Counted from the first letter of the stretch, positions 22,963 to 34,135 are shown. The stretch: 64,000 nt of DNA from Ochotona curzoniae (GCF_017591425.1 NW_024464918.1:12026001-12090000); one strand, 5' to 3'. Translations and numbers: made by a program. Notes: a model not told the origin generated them from the letters alone.

Positions 22963-24984
22963 CAAAAATATTTTTTTAAAAAAACCTGTAATGGAAAAAA
23001 ATGATACTTCTTACATTGGTGATCATTCCTCTTTCTTTCTTTATATATGCTTGAAACATGGTATTGTTTTGTGGTCAGAAATTGCTTCTTATTCATGGGA
23101 ATATGTTAAGGGACATTAAAAATTTTGTGGGAAAGCTTAAAGCATAAATTGACTTTGGTGTAAAAAGCCTGGAATCCACACCAACGTTTATTACAATATA
23201 AACTTTTTATGGATCTCTTTTCTGTCTTTTGTACAGCTTATATATCACAGCATGTGCGTGATTGCAATCAGGCTTGCATATAGAGCAGAACATTGATTTC
23301 TGGTAAATTTGTTTTCCTTCTAATTCTGTTTGGGTCGACAGCTGTCAACTACTGTAAACATGATTTTACTATGGGTATAAATGATTTAAATGTCCATATA
23401 TGCAGTTTCATGCTCTATTCATTCTTGGACATATCCAAATGAACTATGAAAATCTAGTTTTTAGAACCACTACAACATTACTTAGCGCCGTATCCAACAT
23501 GACAGTACCAACATGTTTTAGGTATTTTAAAGTTGTTAAACAGATTATTGATTCCAAAACCATGCAACATATTTTGATAGAGAGTGGTAAACACAACTTC
23601 CCCAGGACAACCACAGTGCATTTTTCTTCTCTCCTCTTCTGCTTTGGCTTCTAAAACTAGGCATACACCTTGCTATGGCAGAAAGCAACGGTTAGCTTTA
23701 CATGTAGACTCTACACCACCCTGTGCTTCTAAAAGGCAATAGTTTGAAGACATACTTGTGTCCAAATCTCATTCCTTTCACTTAATTTGATCCCAATTTC
23801 TCTCAAAATGTTATCAGCTAAGGCAGGAAGAAGAGTACTGAGAACAAAGCTGAGATGGGTGGCACTCCTGAATGTACTGAATAGCCCATAAGTTTTCAGA
23901 TAATCACCTTAAGCCCTTCCTGATAGCAGAATAATGTATCAGTATGAGGGGGTAGGTGAGGGGCCAACATACTGGAAAAATAAATGATGATTATATAGTA
24001 AAGGTCTTGAGAAAAAATCTTTAGCGTAAAAAATAGAATTAATAACTTCCTAACAGATTTTCCTGGGGAAAAAAAATATGAGCTTCTAGATCATGTCTGT
24101 ATGACAAATCTCCATGTGCTTTGATAAATCAAGACTTAGTGGAGCACAGTCACAGGAATCTCATTCATTTAACTTGTCATCTTTGATTGTTTTCATGCCA
24201 TGGATAGAGTTGAGTAGTAGTAAAAGAAATCACTGGACCAGAAAACCTTATCTGTAAATACTTACAAACAACTAGTGCTTGGCAATGACTGACTTGAAAT
24301 ACCAGTTAAAGTCATTAAAGGGAGCCCTGGAAGCATTTAATGAATAGGGATATTTAATCTATAATATCATTTCAACAATCTTTTGATACCATAAATCATC
24401 TGACTATTGTTATTGTGAGATAACAACCTATACAGAAAATATGTTGATTTCACAAAGACCTAACCAGCATGTAAATGACATTTTCAGTTTGCTGAAAGTG
24501 GAGCTGGAAGCAAAATTCAGCGTGGTAGTTTTTCCGGGGACTGATGCCAGGAAAAACAAGTGAAGAATTGGACAAATTGAAATAGAGCATGACAGAAAGA
24601 ATCTGTTACTGAGCTGATCATGGCTTTGCAAAACTAAGGCTCATTCTGGTGAAGACCCCCCTAAAGAGCAACTAGAACAGTCCCCTAAGGCCTGGAAAGG
24701 GGGAGCATTTATTTCTAAGCTTCAGTCTTTCATTGGACAAGCCCTTCTTGGGATTGTTAACCCCACCCCCCAAAGTTTCTGCATTTACACATGCGCTTAT
24801 GCAAAGATTGCCATACATGATCTTCATTTGACCATTACCGATGTTCCAGGCTCAGGATGGTTACATCCGTGGGGTGGGGAATGCTGCAATGTCTGGCTGT
24901 GCCAGTGTGAAGTGAGTTCTCGGGCATCACAGAGGACAGATACAGAGAATGTGAAGCCCAACTCAGAACTGTCCAGTGTAGTAC
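22963..24984. other. Unique DNA, nothing certain
   Basis: A GACAGCTGTC palindrome at 23337-23346 resembles a TGIF/MEIS dimer site. Near 24785, ATGCGCTTATGCAAAG holds NRF1-like and octamer-like text. No coding segment or repeat family is recognised. Confidence 0.4.
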
Positions 24985-25234
24985 CTGGTGTTTATTGAGT
25001 ACTCAGGATACATAAATCATGTAATGGAGGATGCTTTGCCTTATTTATCCCATAAGCATTGTTACCAGCACAAGGAATTACATTTTATAATAGTTAATTG
25101 AATGAGGGAAGTTAGAGACCTCAAACACATACCAATAACCATGATAGAATGCCATATTTTCTGAAATATAATATTATGAGTGATTCTGTAATAACTTAAG
25201 TGACTAACCTCTATAAGACATTCTTGAAAGTTAT

Positions 25235-25350
25235 AACTGCTACCTGAATTTTTTGCTTGAGCTTCAGACAGTTGAACAAACTTGCTTAAGACAAAATAAG
25301 TGGGAGAGCCCATCTGGGACTCAAACCCAGGTGGCTCTGATTCCAGAGTT
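25235..25350 (-). mobile_element. MIR, minus strand
   Basis: GACAGTTGAACAAACTTGCT, AAGTGGGAGAGCCCATCTGG and ACTCAAACCCAGGTGGCTCT follow the reversed MIR core (consensus ATTTGAACCCAGGTCTGTCT). A segment at 24985-25080 (TTTATTGAGTACTCAGGATA) may be its displaced 3' end. Confidence 0.7.
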
Positions 25351-25879
25351 CATATTATTAAATATTTTTAATTTGATTTTCAAAATGCTTATAACTGCCT
25401 CTTGGCCAAACACAAATCTGTTGTTAAATATGTATTTCTGGTGGAATATTTTAATGCATTTTAATGATCCCTACATTATAACTAGACTGTCAACTCAATC
25501 TAGGACACTCAATAAAAAAAAAAGTTGAAAATTCCAGCATGTTTATCATAATTAGTTATTTTAATCATTTGTTATTGATCAGGTGACTGAAGAATAGTGT
25601 GCATACAAAATTTTAATCAGTGAATATGTTGGGGTCTTTACAAAGTCCTTGAGAGCTTCTAAACTTTCATAACTTAGCTTCTGAGCACATAAAAAATATG
25701 ATTGATAAAGGAATGTAGTACTTAGAAGCAAGCCAATACAGTGTCAAGCAGTTTTCATGACATAGTGCACTATGAATTCACATTTGATGACAAAAAGCAG
25801 TGTCCCAGGATAAAATGATAGATTAATACTCATATTGGGCTAAGGCAATGATAACAGTCCCTGATCTAGAGGTAAAACT
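25351..25879. other. Unique AT-rich DNA, nothing recognised
   Basis: No repeat family or exon identified. Confidence 0.4.
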
Positions 25880-26226
25880 AATGAGTTCAGCCCTAGCTTT
25901 GTGGCTAAAGTCCTTGTCTTGCACATGCCGAAATCCAATATAGGCTCTGGTTCATGTCCTGGCCATCCTGCTTCCCATCCAGCTCCCTGCTAATGGCCTG
26001 GGAAAGCAGTCAAGGATGGTCCAAAGCCTTGGGACTTTGCACCCGCATAGGAGACCCAGAAGAAGTTCCTGGCTCCTGGCTTTGGATAGGCTCAGGGCTG
26101 GCCGTTGAAACCACTTGGGGTGTGAATCAACAGATGGAAGATCTTCCTTTCTGTCTCTCCTCCTGTCTCAATATCTGACTCCCCCCTGCCTCCAAAAAAA
26201 AAATAATAAAACTCTTTTAAAAAGTA
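25880..26226 (+). mobile_element. CSINE, plus strand
   Basis: Body landmarks GTCCTTGTCTTGCACATGCC, CTTCCCATCCAGCTCCCTGC and CCAAAGCCTTGGGACTTTGC, ending in an A-rich AATAATAAAACTC tail. AACTAATGAG and AAGTAATGAT may be the duplicated target. Confidence 0.9.
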
Positions 26227-26479
26227 ATGATTTCTAAATAAAGCTCTGTCATACCTGTGGTCCAAGTCAAATTTGCTAACCCTTCAAGGCAACTTGCTGG
26301 TTTTAAAAACTAGGTACAGTGTACCTGCCAGACTTTGCAGAAAATTCAGACAAGATAATATGCTTGGAAAGATCCAGCTAAATATCACAGAAATGAAGAT
26401 AATACTTTTCAGTGCTTTTGAATGCGATCAGTAGATTGTTGCTTTCAAATATTGCAATAAAAATGGGGATATTGATAAC
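26227..26479. other. Unique DNA
   Basis: No features recognised between the SINE and the L1. Confidence 0.4.
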
Positions 26480-26810
26480 TTTCACATGTTGATTTCACTT
26501 TCTTTGAGTAAAGTTTGAGGAGTAGGATTTATCCTACTCATTCTGGGTCAGATATGAGATCTATTTTCAGGTTTCTGAGGCCTCTCTATACTGTTTTAAC
26601 AATGGTTGTATTAGTTTACATTCCCACTAAGGGTGGATTAGGGAGCCTTTTCCCCCACATCCTTGCCAGCATTTGTAATTTCCTCATTTTTCTGTGATAG
26701 CCATTCTTACTGGGGTGAGATAAAACCTCATGTGATTTTATTTGCATTTTCCTGATGGCTAACTATCTTGAATAATTTTTAATGTGTCTATTGATTATTA
26801 AATCTGTTAA
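26480..26810 (-). mobile_element. L1 ORF2/3' region, minus strand, part 1
   Basis: Reversed L1 text: CAGGTTTCTGAGGCCTCTCT, ACATTCCCACTAAGGGTGGA, ACTGGGGTGAGATAAAACCT, TTTGCATTTTCCTGATGGCT. It continues after the SINE cluster at 27896. Confidence 0.85.
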
Positions 26811-26856
26811 TTTAATTTGATGTAATAATTTAATTTGATTTGGTTTAATTTAATTT
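26811..26856. repeat. TTTAAT-type simple repeat
   Basis: Near-tandem TAATTTAATTTGA units directly at the L1/SINE junction. This is probably expansion within the L1. Confidence 0.7.
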
Positions 26857-26871
26857 AAATGCCTGTTGATG

Positions 26872-27566
26872 GGTCCACACGTTGCCCTAACTGCTAAAAT
26901 CCTTGTCTTGGGCCCGGCGCGGTGGCGCAAGTGGTTAAAGGTCCTCGCCTTGCACGCCCGGGATCCCATATGGGCGCCGGTTCTAATCCCGGCAGCCCCG
27001 CTTCCCTTCCAGCTCCCTGCCTGTGGCCCGGGAAAGCAGTCCAGGACGGCCAAAAGCTTTGGGAACCTGCACCTGCGTGGGAGACCCGGAAGAGGCTCCT
27101 GGCTTCGGATCGGCATAGTATCGGCCCGTTGCGCTCACTTGGGGAGTGAATCATGGGACGGAAGATCTTCCTCTCTGTCTCTCCTCTCTCTGTATATCCG
27201 CCTTTCCAATGAAAAAATAATAAAAATAAATCTTTAAAAAAATAAAAATAAAAAAATAAAATCCTTGTCTTGTACATGTTAGAATCCCACACGGACACTG
27301 ATTCTGATCCTAGTGGGCCCACTTCCCATCCAGCTCCCTGCTTGTGGCCTCAGAAAGCAGTCAAGGATGGCCTTAGGGACCCTGCACCCACTTGGAAGAC
27401 TTGGAGGAGCCTACTGGTTCCTGGCTTCAGATCAGTGCAGCTCTGACCATTGTGGCCACTTGGGGAGTGAATCAGCGGATGGAATATCTTCTTCTCTGTC
27501 TCTCCTCCTCTCTGTGTATTTGAGCTTCCAGTAGTAAATAAATAAATGATAATAATCTACCATTAA
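26872..27566 (+). mobile_element. Older CSINE that hosts a younger one, plus strand
   Basis: The head (26872-26910) and the body plus tail (27273-27566) form one CSINE split by the copy at 26911-27256. The host is itself flanked by AAATGCCTGTTGATG (26857-26871) and AAATGCCTGTTCATG (27567-27581), a 15-bp target duplication of the L1 with one mismatch. Confidence 0.93.
26911..27256 (+). mobile_element. Young, well-preserved CSINE inside another CSINE
   Basis: Best-conserved SINE in the window, keeping most CpGs (GGCCCGGCGCGGTGGCGCAA, GGGCGCCGGTTCTAATCCCG, ATCGGCATAGTATCGGCCCG). It is bracketed by the exact 16-bp duplication TAAAATCCTTGTCTTG at 26895-26910 and 27257-27272. The head contains the A and B box regions of its tRNA-derived Pol III promoter (GTGGCGCAAGTGG; GGTTCTAATCC). 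Confidence 0.97.
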
Positions 27567-27592
27567 AAATGCCTGTTCATGTCCCTTGCCAG

Positions 27593-27895
27593 TTTTTTTA
27601 AGTTTATTTATTTAGTCAATCAAAAATCAGAGTTAACACACACACAAAGAGAGTTTCCATCACAGGTTCACTGCACAAATGGCTGAAATAGCTGGAGCTC
27701 TGTGAGTCTAAAGTCAGCAGAGAAGAGCCTCATCCAGGTCTCCCTTGTGGGTTCAGGAGCGCAAGCATATGGGTCAGCACCTACTGCTTTCCCAGACACA
27801 TTAGCAGGGAGTTGGATTGGAAGTGGAGCAGACTGGATTTGAACCAGCACCCATATGGGACGCTGGCACCAGAGAAGGTCTTAACTGCATAGTTT
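27593..27895 (-). mobile_element. Older-type CSINE, minus strand, in L1
   Basis: Reversed CSINE of the rabbit-like type: AAGTTTATTTATTTAGTCAA, GAGAGAGTTTCCATCACAGG-like text with an ACACAC run, GCAGGGAGTTGGATTGGAAG, TGAACCAGCACCCATATGGG. L1 text lies on both sides. Confidence 0.88.
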
Positions 27896-28290
27896 GCTTT
27901 CTTATTGTAAAGTTTCTGGATATGTTTATAGGTTCTGAATATGAATAATTTATTCGTTTCATAGTTTGTAAGTATTTTCACTCATTCTGTCAGTTGACTC
28001 TTCAGTTTGTTGTATGTTTCCTTTGCCTTAACCTGATGTAATATCATATGTCTGTTTTTGCTGTTGTTGCCTGTGCCTCTGGGGTATTTTCTAAGATCAT
28101 ATACTAAAGCCAGTGTCTTTCAGAATCCCCTTGGTGTTTTCTCTAGTAAATTGATGGTCCCCGGCTGTAGATTTAGATCCTTGATCCATTTCCATTTAGT
28201 TGTTTTGTGTTGTTGTGCATAAAATTAAGAGTTGGGTACCTATTTCATACTGCAACATATGTAGGTTCAATTTTCCCAAAATACATTCAA
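27896..28290 (-). mobile_element. L1 ORF2, minus strand, part 2
   Basis: Reversed ORF2 resumes: TTGACTCTTCAGTTTGTTGT, TTTTTGCTGTTGTTGCCTGT, GATCCTTGATCCATTTCCAT, ending at CAATTTTCCCAAAATAC. In total this L1 is interrupted by three SINEs. Confidence 0.87.
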
Positions 28291-28960
28291 CTGGAAACCA
28301 TTGTACTTAATGGTTATCATTAGTCCCCAAATGATAAATATCGTTTTTTTCCCTGATTTGTAGTAACTTATATACAGAGTACCAAAAATGCAATATATAT
28401 GGGCAAAAAATTCCTTGCTCTCTCTGTGTAAGTTCCAAGGTCTGCTGGCCGTCAGTGTCCATCCCCAAGTGTCCAAAGGCCGAGATGCTTTCTGTAGAAC
28501 CTGGACTGAGATGTCGTCTCCCTTGCTTTCCCTTCCACTCTTTGAAGAGGCACTTGAGATCTTATATTGGGATAGAGGGCCAGTTGTCTTGTACTTCACA
28601 CACATCTGGGCATGCACCTCATCCTTTCTCTGGAGTCAGCAGCGTAGGTAAACCAGTCCCACATGTGCTGTGCAGTCAGACCACATGTCCGAGAGAGTTG
28701 TTCCCTCGGGAATCCTGTGAGTCTAAGTTACTCGCTTTAGGAGGCCCGCTTCTGAGCAGGTCACCCTACCTGATTCACCCCCCACTCCTAGTGCTTGCAT
28801 ACCTCAGGATGTCCTTCAGCCTTGTCCAGACCACTGCCTTCCCTGTTTCCAGTATGTATCTGTGAGTGTGTCAGCCTAACTAGGACAACCAACCGGAACC
28901 TCAACCCACTGAATTTTTTATTTAGTGGGGGGATAAGCTTGTGGTGATATGATAATCTGA
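28291..28960. other. Unclassified GC-richer block
   Basis: Between 28390 and 28900 the composition rises well above its surroundings and a 136-codon plus-strand frame (28455-28865) stays open, while the minus strand has a 116-codon frame. I see no protein domain. It could be the GC-rich 3' UTR of a lagomorph L1 or an LTR. Confidence 0.35.
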
Positions 28961-29280
28961 ATGTATCTCATTTTAAAAATTAAGAGAAACCTTAAGAAAG
29001 GAAGGAGGGAGAGAGTGAGATGAAGAGGGATTGTGTGGGAAGTATTATGCACTTAAATATGTATTTATGAATATAGGGAATTTGTTCCCCTTATATAAAT
29101 AAATTTTTTAAATGATGCATCATGTACAGTAAATATAAATAACCACTGACTGTTAAACCTATAATAATATACATTCCTAGCCATTTAACGAAAACATTAG
29201 ACAAAGTTTGACAAAAGTTCATTTGTAACAACACCGGTATACATAAACAATTGTATTCTTCATTTCTTGATTTTTAAAAA
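28961..29280. other. AT-rich DNA with a GA-rich tract
   Basis: AAGAAAGGAAGGAGGGAGAG lies near 28995. Otherwise unremarkable. Confidence 0.4.
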
Positions 29281-29780
29281 AATTTTTTAGTCTCTTTTTT
29301 GTTATTGCTATTTTCCATGGTGTGATTTTATAGGTACAGGGATTCCCCCTTCCTCCTCCTCCTCTCCCCATTATTTCCTCCATGTGATTACAGTAGAATA
29401 GTTCTTCACCTCAGCCACAAGTCCAACATTCTTCTAAGTGTATCATGGCATTGCAAGTATAGATGATTGAAGAGAGTCAAGCATCATATTGTTAAGGTAT
29501 ATTTAAGAGTCACTGGGAGTCCTCCTTTGATTCAGGAGCAGAGATGCATACTGCACTGTATCTTCCATTCTTGATATGATAGTCTGCTTTATACAGTTCA
29601 TTTATGAGAATATATATGTGTATACATGTTTAGCTATTATCTACTTGTTTTGGATCTTGCATGAAGGTTGCTTATATCAGAGAGAATATATGATATCTGT
29701 CCTTTTTGGATTAACTTATTTCACTAAAGATAATGGCATGCAATTGGGACCATTTTGTTGCAAATGATAGAATTTCATTT
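29281..29780 (-). mobile_element. L1 3' UTR and ORF2 end, minus strand, part 1
   Basis: The 3' UTR is shared with 61015-61295 (C-rich stretch, ATTACAGTAGAATAGTTCTT, TGTATCATGGCATTGCAAGT). It then passes into the reversed text leading to GATAGAATTTCATT, where a SINE interrupts. Confidence 0.85.
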
Positions 29781-30095
29781 TTTTTTTAAATTATTTTCTT
29801 GGAAAGTCAAACAGAGGAAGAGAGAGAGAAAGGAAGATCTTCTATCCACTAATTCACTCCACAAGTGGCCACAATGCCTGGAGCTGAGCCAATCTGAAGC
29901 CAGGAGCCTCTTCCGGGACTCCCATGTGAGTGCAGGGTCCCAAGGCTTAGAGCCATCCTCAACTGCTTTCCTAGGTTACAGCAGGGAGCTGCACAGGAAG
30001 CAGGTTTGCTGAGACACTTGCCTATATGAGACCCATATGCGATCCTAGCATGTGCAAGACGAGGGCTTTAGCCACTAGGCTACCACACCAGGCTC
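29781..30095 (-). mobile_element. CSINE in L1, minus strand
   Basis: Full-length reversed CSINE, starting in a T-run and ending CCACACCAGGCTC. It is flanked by TAGAATTTCATTT at 29768-29780 and again at 30096-30108, an exact target duplication of L1 sequence. Confidence 0.95.
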
Positions 30096-30631
30096 TAGAA
30101 TTTCATTTTTAGTGACTGAGTAGTAGTATGTGAAGTAGATGTACCAGTTTATTTATCCACTCCTTTTTTGACGGGCAGCTGGGTTGTTTTAATGTCTTTG
30201 CTATGGTAGATTGCTGTAAATATAGGAGTATAAATCATTTTCTCATATATAACTTTTCATTTCTTTGGATATATTCCTAGGAGGGGGAATAGCTCAGTCG
30301 TACAGTAGATCAATTTTCCATCGTCTTAGGTCTCTCCATTCTAACTTCTGTAGTGGTTGCACTAGCCTACACTCCCACCAACGGTGAAGAATGGCACCTT
30401 TCTTCCTACATTCATGGCAGAAGTTTCTGAATGTAGGACAATCCCATTAGAGTTAGGTGGAACCTCAGTGTGGTTTGTGTTTATATTTCTCTAACAACTA
30501 AGAGGCCTGAGCACTTTTCATATGTCTTATCCGTTTGATTTTGTTCTTTTAAAAAAAATGCCTGCTCATATCTTCTGCCCATTTCTTAACAAAGTTATTT
30601 GATTTGCTGTTCTGAGTTTCTGAAGCTCTTT
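30096..30631 (-). mobile_element. L1 ORF2, minus strand, part 2
   Basis: Reversed ORF2: GGCAGCTGGGTTGTTTTAAT, ATATTCCTAGGAGGGGGAAT, ACACTCCCACCAACGGTGAA, CTAACAACTAAGAGGCCTGA, ATATCTTCTGCCCATTTCTT. Confidence 0.87.
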
Positions 30632-30935
30632 TTTTTTTAAAGAATTATTTATTTTTATGGAAAGGCAGATTTACAGAGAGGAGGAGAGACAGAGGGAGAC
30701 CTTCCATCTGCTGATTTACTTCCCAAGTGACTGCAATGTTCAGGGCAGAACTGATCCAAAGCCAAAATCTTCCGGGTCTCCCATGTGGATGCAGGGTCCC
30801 AAGGCCTTGGGCCATCCTCTGTTGCTTTCCCAGGCCACAGGCAGGCAGCTGGATGGGAAGCAGGGCACCGGGCCCATATGGGATCATGGCTCATGCAACA
30901 TGAGGACTTTAGACACTCAGTTACCATGTCAGGCA
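30632..30935 (-). mobile_element. CSINE in L1, minus strand
   Basis: Reversed CSINE with GGAAAGGCAGATTTACAGAG, CCCATGTGGATGCAGGGTCC and GGCAGCTGGATGGGAAGCAG. An exact 14-bp duplication, TTCTGAAGCTCTTT, flanks it at 30618-30631 and 30936-30949. Confidence 0.96.
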
Positions 30936-31195
30936 TTCTGAAGCTCTTTGTAAATCCTGGATCTTGGTTTTTTTTATCTGTTGCATGGTGTGAAAAGATT
31001 TTCTCCCATTCTGCTCGTTGCCTCTTCACTCTCCCTTGCTGTATACAAACGTCTTAGTTTTATGTGTTCCAATTGGTTTATTTTGGCTCTTACTATCTGT
31101 GCTTTTGGTGACTTTCCTAAAAAGTCTTTATCAATGACTAAATCTTGTAAAAAAAAAATTTTAGTTCCTACATGTAAGGGAAAACATGCGGTATT
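30936..31195 (-). mobile_element. L1 ORF2, minus strand, part 3, with a joined 3' UTR piece
   Basis: Reversed ORF2 (TTTTCTCCCATTCTGCTCGT, TGTTCCAATTGGTTTATTTT, AGTCTTTATCAATGACTAAA) ends near 31150. It is followed by a short A-run and ACATGTAAGGGAAAACATGC, which fits another reversed L1 3' UTR piece. Confidence 0.75.
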
Positions 31196-32299
31196 TTTGT
31201 TGCATGCCAATGCACAAGGTGCAAGGTGAGAGACAAGCGCTGCATAAAGTAATTAGAAATAGAAAAAAATTAGGAATGAGTAACACAAGATAAAGAAACA
31301 ATGGGAACCAGGGTTGACTCTTGGCACACAAACCAGGCACAAGAGCCCGGAGAAACTCCCTGAGTCCATTTTTATTCTGTGTTTAAATCAAACATGACAT
31401 AAATCTGAGGGTCTGAGATTACTTGCGGCTTACAACAACGGTCATTAGTGAACGCATTCATTGATTAGTTGATATCCTCCTAGGTGCCAGACAGTCTGGT
31501 GTCCACTCATTAACACAGGCCTTTGATTTCCTACTCCATCATCTTGATGGAAACCAGGCCTAAATGCCAGCATTTTAAACATCTATCCATGCCCAAGGTA
31601 GAGGGAAGCGTGACTCCACCCTGAACTTGGTCCCAAAAATGACCATGAGAGATTTAAGGACCTGGTCTGTCAATAAGGTGAGGTCACCTGTCACACAGAC
31701 CACAGCCAGCTCTACAATCATTCTTTAGTGAAGCTGTTACCAAGCTAGGGCTAAGGCTGAAAATCCCTGCAATTTGTCTCTCTGTGTCTGGCTTGTATTA
31801 TGTTATTGATAATAGCCCTTGCCTATTTACATGCTCAGCTTTGGTCTTTTTACTTTTTAGTTGTAGAAATCTTTGTTTTGCAGAGCATTAAAAGATGCTA
31901 TCTCAAAGAAAGAAAGAGGGAAGGAGGGAGGGAAGAAGAAAGTGTAATTATGTTCTTAAAATGGTTTCTGTGAACTGCAGTGAATCTGTTCTGTTTGCGC
32001 TACTATTAACCTGAGAACTATGTCCTAGTAATAATCACGCATGTGCTGTGATCCTAAGGCTCTGATATGTCAATGATATATTTATGTACATATATACACA
32101 TACATACATGATGCATTAACAGAAATTCAAGAGCCAAAAAATGTCAAGCTTTACTAACTTCTGGAGAATCTGTTAACATTAAGTATGATGGTTGTTGATT
32201 AGATTTCAGCATTTCAGTGGCATGCCAGTCATGCTAAGTATATTTGGTCAGGAACATGTATATGTATGTATATGTATATGTATATGTGTGCATGCATTT
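31196..32299. other. Mostly unique DNA with L2 trace and simple repeats
   Basis: An L2 end on the minus strand is likely at 31445-31505 (ATTCATTGATTAGTTGATAT; AGGTGCCAGACAGTCTGG). A GAAAG/GGAGG purine tract lies at 31903-31943 and a GTATAT repeat at about 32254-32296. Confidence 0.5.
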
Positions 32300-32560
32300 C
32301 TTTTTACTGTTGTAAAAAGCACATAATGTAAAACCCACCACATTAATCATTTTCAAGTGAGCAGTTCAGTAGTATTGAGTTAATATTCACATCATCATAA
32401 AGCATCTCCACAATTTTTTCAGCTGGCAATCTAACACTCTACACATTATATAATTTCCTCCTCCACTCCTTCCCTGCAGTCCCTGGTAACCACATTTTTT
32501 CTGTTTCTATGGAGTGTTGACCTTGATTGAAGCTTGTATATACCAGACATTTATATAAGC
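32300..32560 (-). mobile_element. Ancient L1 3' UTR, minus strand
   Basis: Typical reversed L1M-type 3' UTR: AAGTGAGCAGTTCAGTAGTA, TTCACATCATCATAAAGCAT, CTGCAGTCCCTGGTAACCAC, TTTCTATGGAGTGTTGACCT. Confidence 0.8.
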
Positions 32561-33265
32561 ACTTTCTGTTGTTTCCCACAATATTGAAACATCTGCCTTT
32601 TGCCAAATGATCAAAGGTTCCATAAAAAACTTACTTTCTCAGTTTCTCTCTGCACTTGAAAAGTCATTCCAAGTCATGTGAGTGATATTTCTCACTTTGT
32701 TTCGGAATAACATTTTCTGTTAAATCATTGTAAAAATCAAGTCTTCTGCGTTTGCATTCAGGTTCATCAATGGCCCACGTAGGTAAGTGGAAAGTTGAAA
32801 CATGTCAGAAAACACTGTGCACAGTGTCCCATAAGGGGACCAACTGACGGGTGGGGTAGAACTATTTTTACTTTGAAAGGTGCTCCTCTGGGAAGCTTAA
32901 GCTTTCTTTATCCATGCTTCTGAAGTTTCAGAGGCAGAGTTTCTCTCTGCCAAAGCTCCAGGACAAAGAAAAAATGACCTGCCTGTTCTCCAGCTCAGAG
33001 CACAAGAGCCCAAAGGGAAGAGGCATTTGTGGAAATAAACTTCAGGTGATGTTTTTGCAGAGAAGTTCATGCTGACTCTGACATTGCTCCTGATTCCTTT
33101 GTCAAAATCTCCTTGTATCTCCCTCCATCGCTGATGTAATTCTGCCTTTCTGCTATGGAACAAAGTCCTCCGATGATATTTTCTTGCAGTTTAATAACAG
33201 CACCCTGGAATGACTGTCTTGTAGACGTGTTTTATTATTTTAGCAATGCAACATGAAGTCTTCCC
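32561..33265. promoter_or_regulatory. Repeat-free stretch, candidate conserved element
   Basis: Two halves of L1M-like sequence (32300-32560 and 33266-33600) bracket about 700 bases of complex, repeat-free DNA. An 88-codon minus-strand frame at 32897-33163 has no domain I recognise. Conservation is inferred from sequence complexity alone. Confidence 0.25.
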
Positions 33266-33600
33266 CCTGAAATATTTATGTGTACAATGTAGCATTGTTA
33301 ACTGTAGGACCGATGTTGCACAGCTGTTCTTTAAAGCTCACCATATCTAATAGAGACTTTATACACATTGACGAGCAGTGTCCTGTGTCCCCTTACTCTC
33401 AGCGTGTGCAACTGCAGTTTTATTCTTGGACTCTTAGTTTGACTATTTGAGGAATTCACGTAAGTGAAATCATGCAGTGTTTGTGCTCCTATGACTAACA
33501 CATTTCACCAAACATAATGTCCCCAAGGTTCATTCATATTGCCACTTACTGCCGGATTTATTTCACTTAGAACTATCATAGAATCCAACAGGACCACTCA
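33266..33600 (-). mobile_element. Ancient L1 3' UTR, minus strand
   Basis: ATGTAGCATTGTTAACTGTA, CTCACCATATCTAATAGAGA, CACGTAAGTGAAATCATGCA, AACATAATGTCCCCAAGGTT and TTCATTCATATTGCC follow the reversed L1MA/B-type 3' UTR. Confidence 0.82.
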
Positions 33601-33999
33601 TGGGCAATAATCCTAAAGAATTATCATTAGGGATTCAAAGTGATAACAGCACTGAAACATTGAAGCAAGCTTTCTTCGATCACACCAGCTGACTTAGCTA
33701 CCTTTGATAAAATAGGAGAAACTATCATGTATTAGAATGCAAAGTTCAACAAGAATTTTTATCTTCTTCATTACAGTATATACAATGCTTAAAAATACTG
33801 CCTATACAGTCATCTGCACTGAACTCATGCCATTCTAAGGTTGAAGAGGGATATTCTATGTGAGTTTAGTTTGTAAATAATTCTAGGTCCTTATTTTCAC
33901 TTGTGGCTATGATCCTACACATGGCTCAAGCACAAAACCAAAGGTCTAGACCATGTTATGTATGTCTAGAGAGAGTTACTGGTTAAAATAAGATTCCAG
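33601..33999. other. Unique DNA, nothing recognised
   Basis: No repeat or coding signal identified. Confidence 0.4.
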
Positions 34000-34135
34000 T
34001 TTATAACTGGCAATTGTGTAACCTTAGATTCATTATTTTCTCAATAACTCAGGCAATAAAATGATATTTACCTCATGGATTCTTGAAACAATGAATAATC
34101 TATATATAATCTATGTAAAGCACTGCACAGATACT
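34000..34135 (+). mobile_element. MIR, plus strand
   Basis: CAATTGTGTAACCTTAGATT, GGCAATAAAATGATATTTAC and CTCATGGATTCTTGAAACAA, then TATGTAAAGCACTGCACAG, follow the second half of MIR. Confidence 0.7.

Noticed and set aside
26911..26990. tRNA-like head with A and B boxes
   Set aside because: This is the tRNA-derived promoter of the CSINE, not a functional tRNA gene. No full cloverleaf was made out.
26850..27322. 142- and 123-codon open frames on both strands
   Set aside because: By-products of the young CSINE at 26911-27256.
32897..33163. 88-codon minus frame in a repeat-free island
   Set aside because: No domain recognised and no splice or conservation evidence. Kept only as part of a possible non-coding element.
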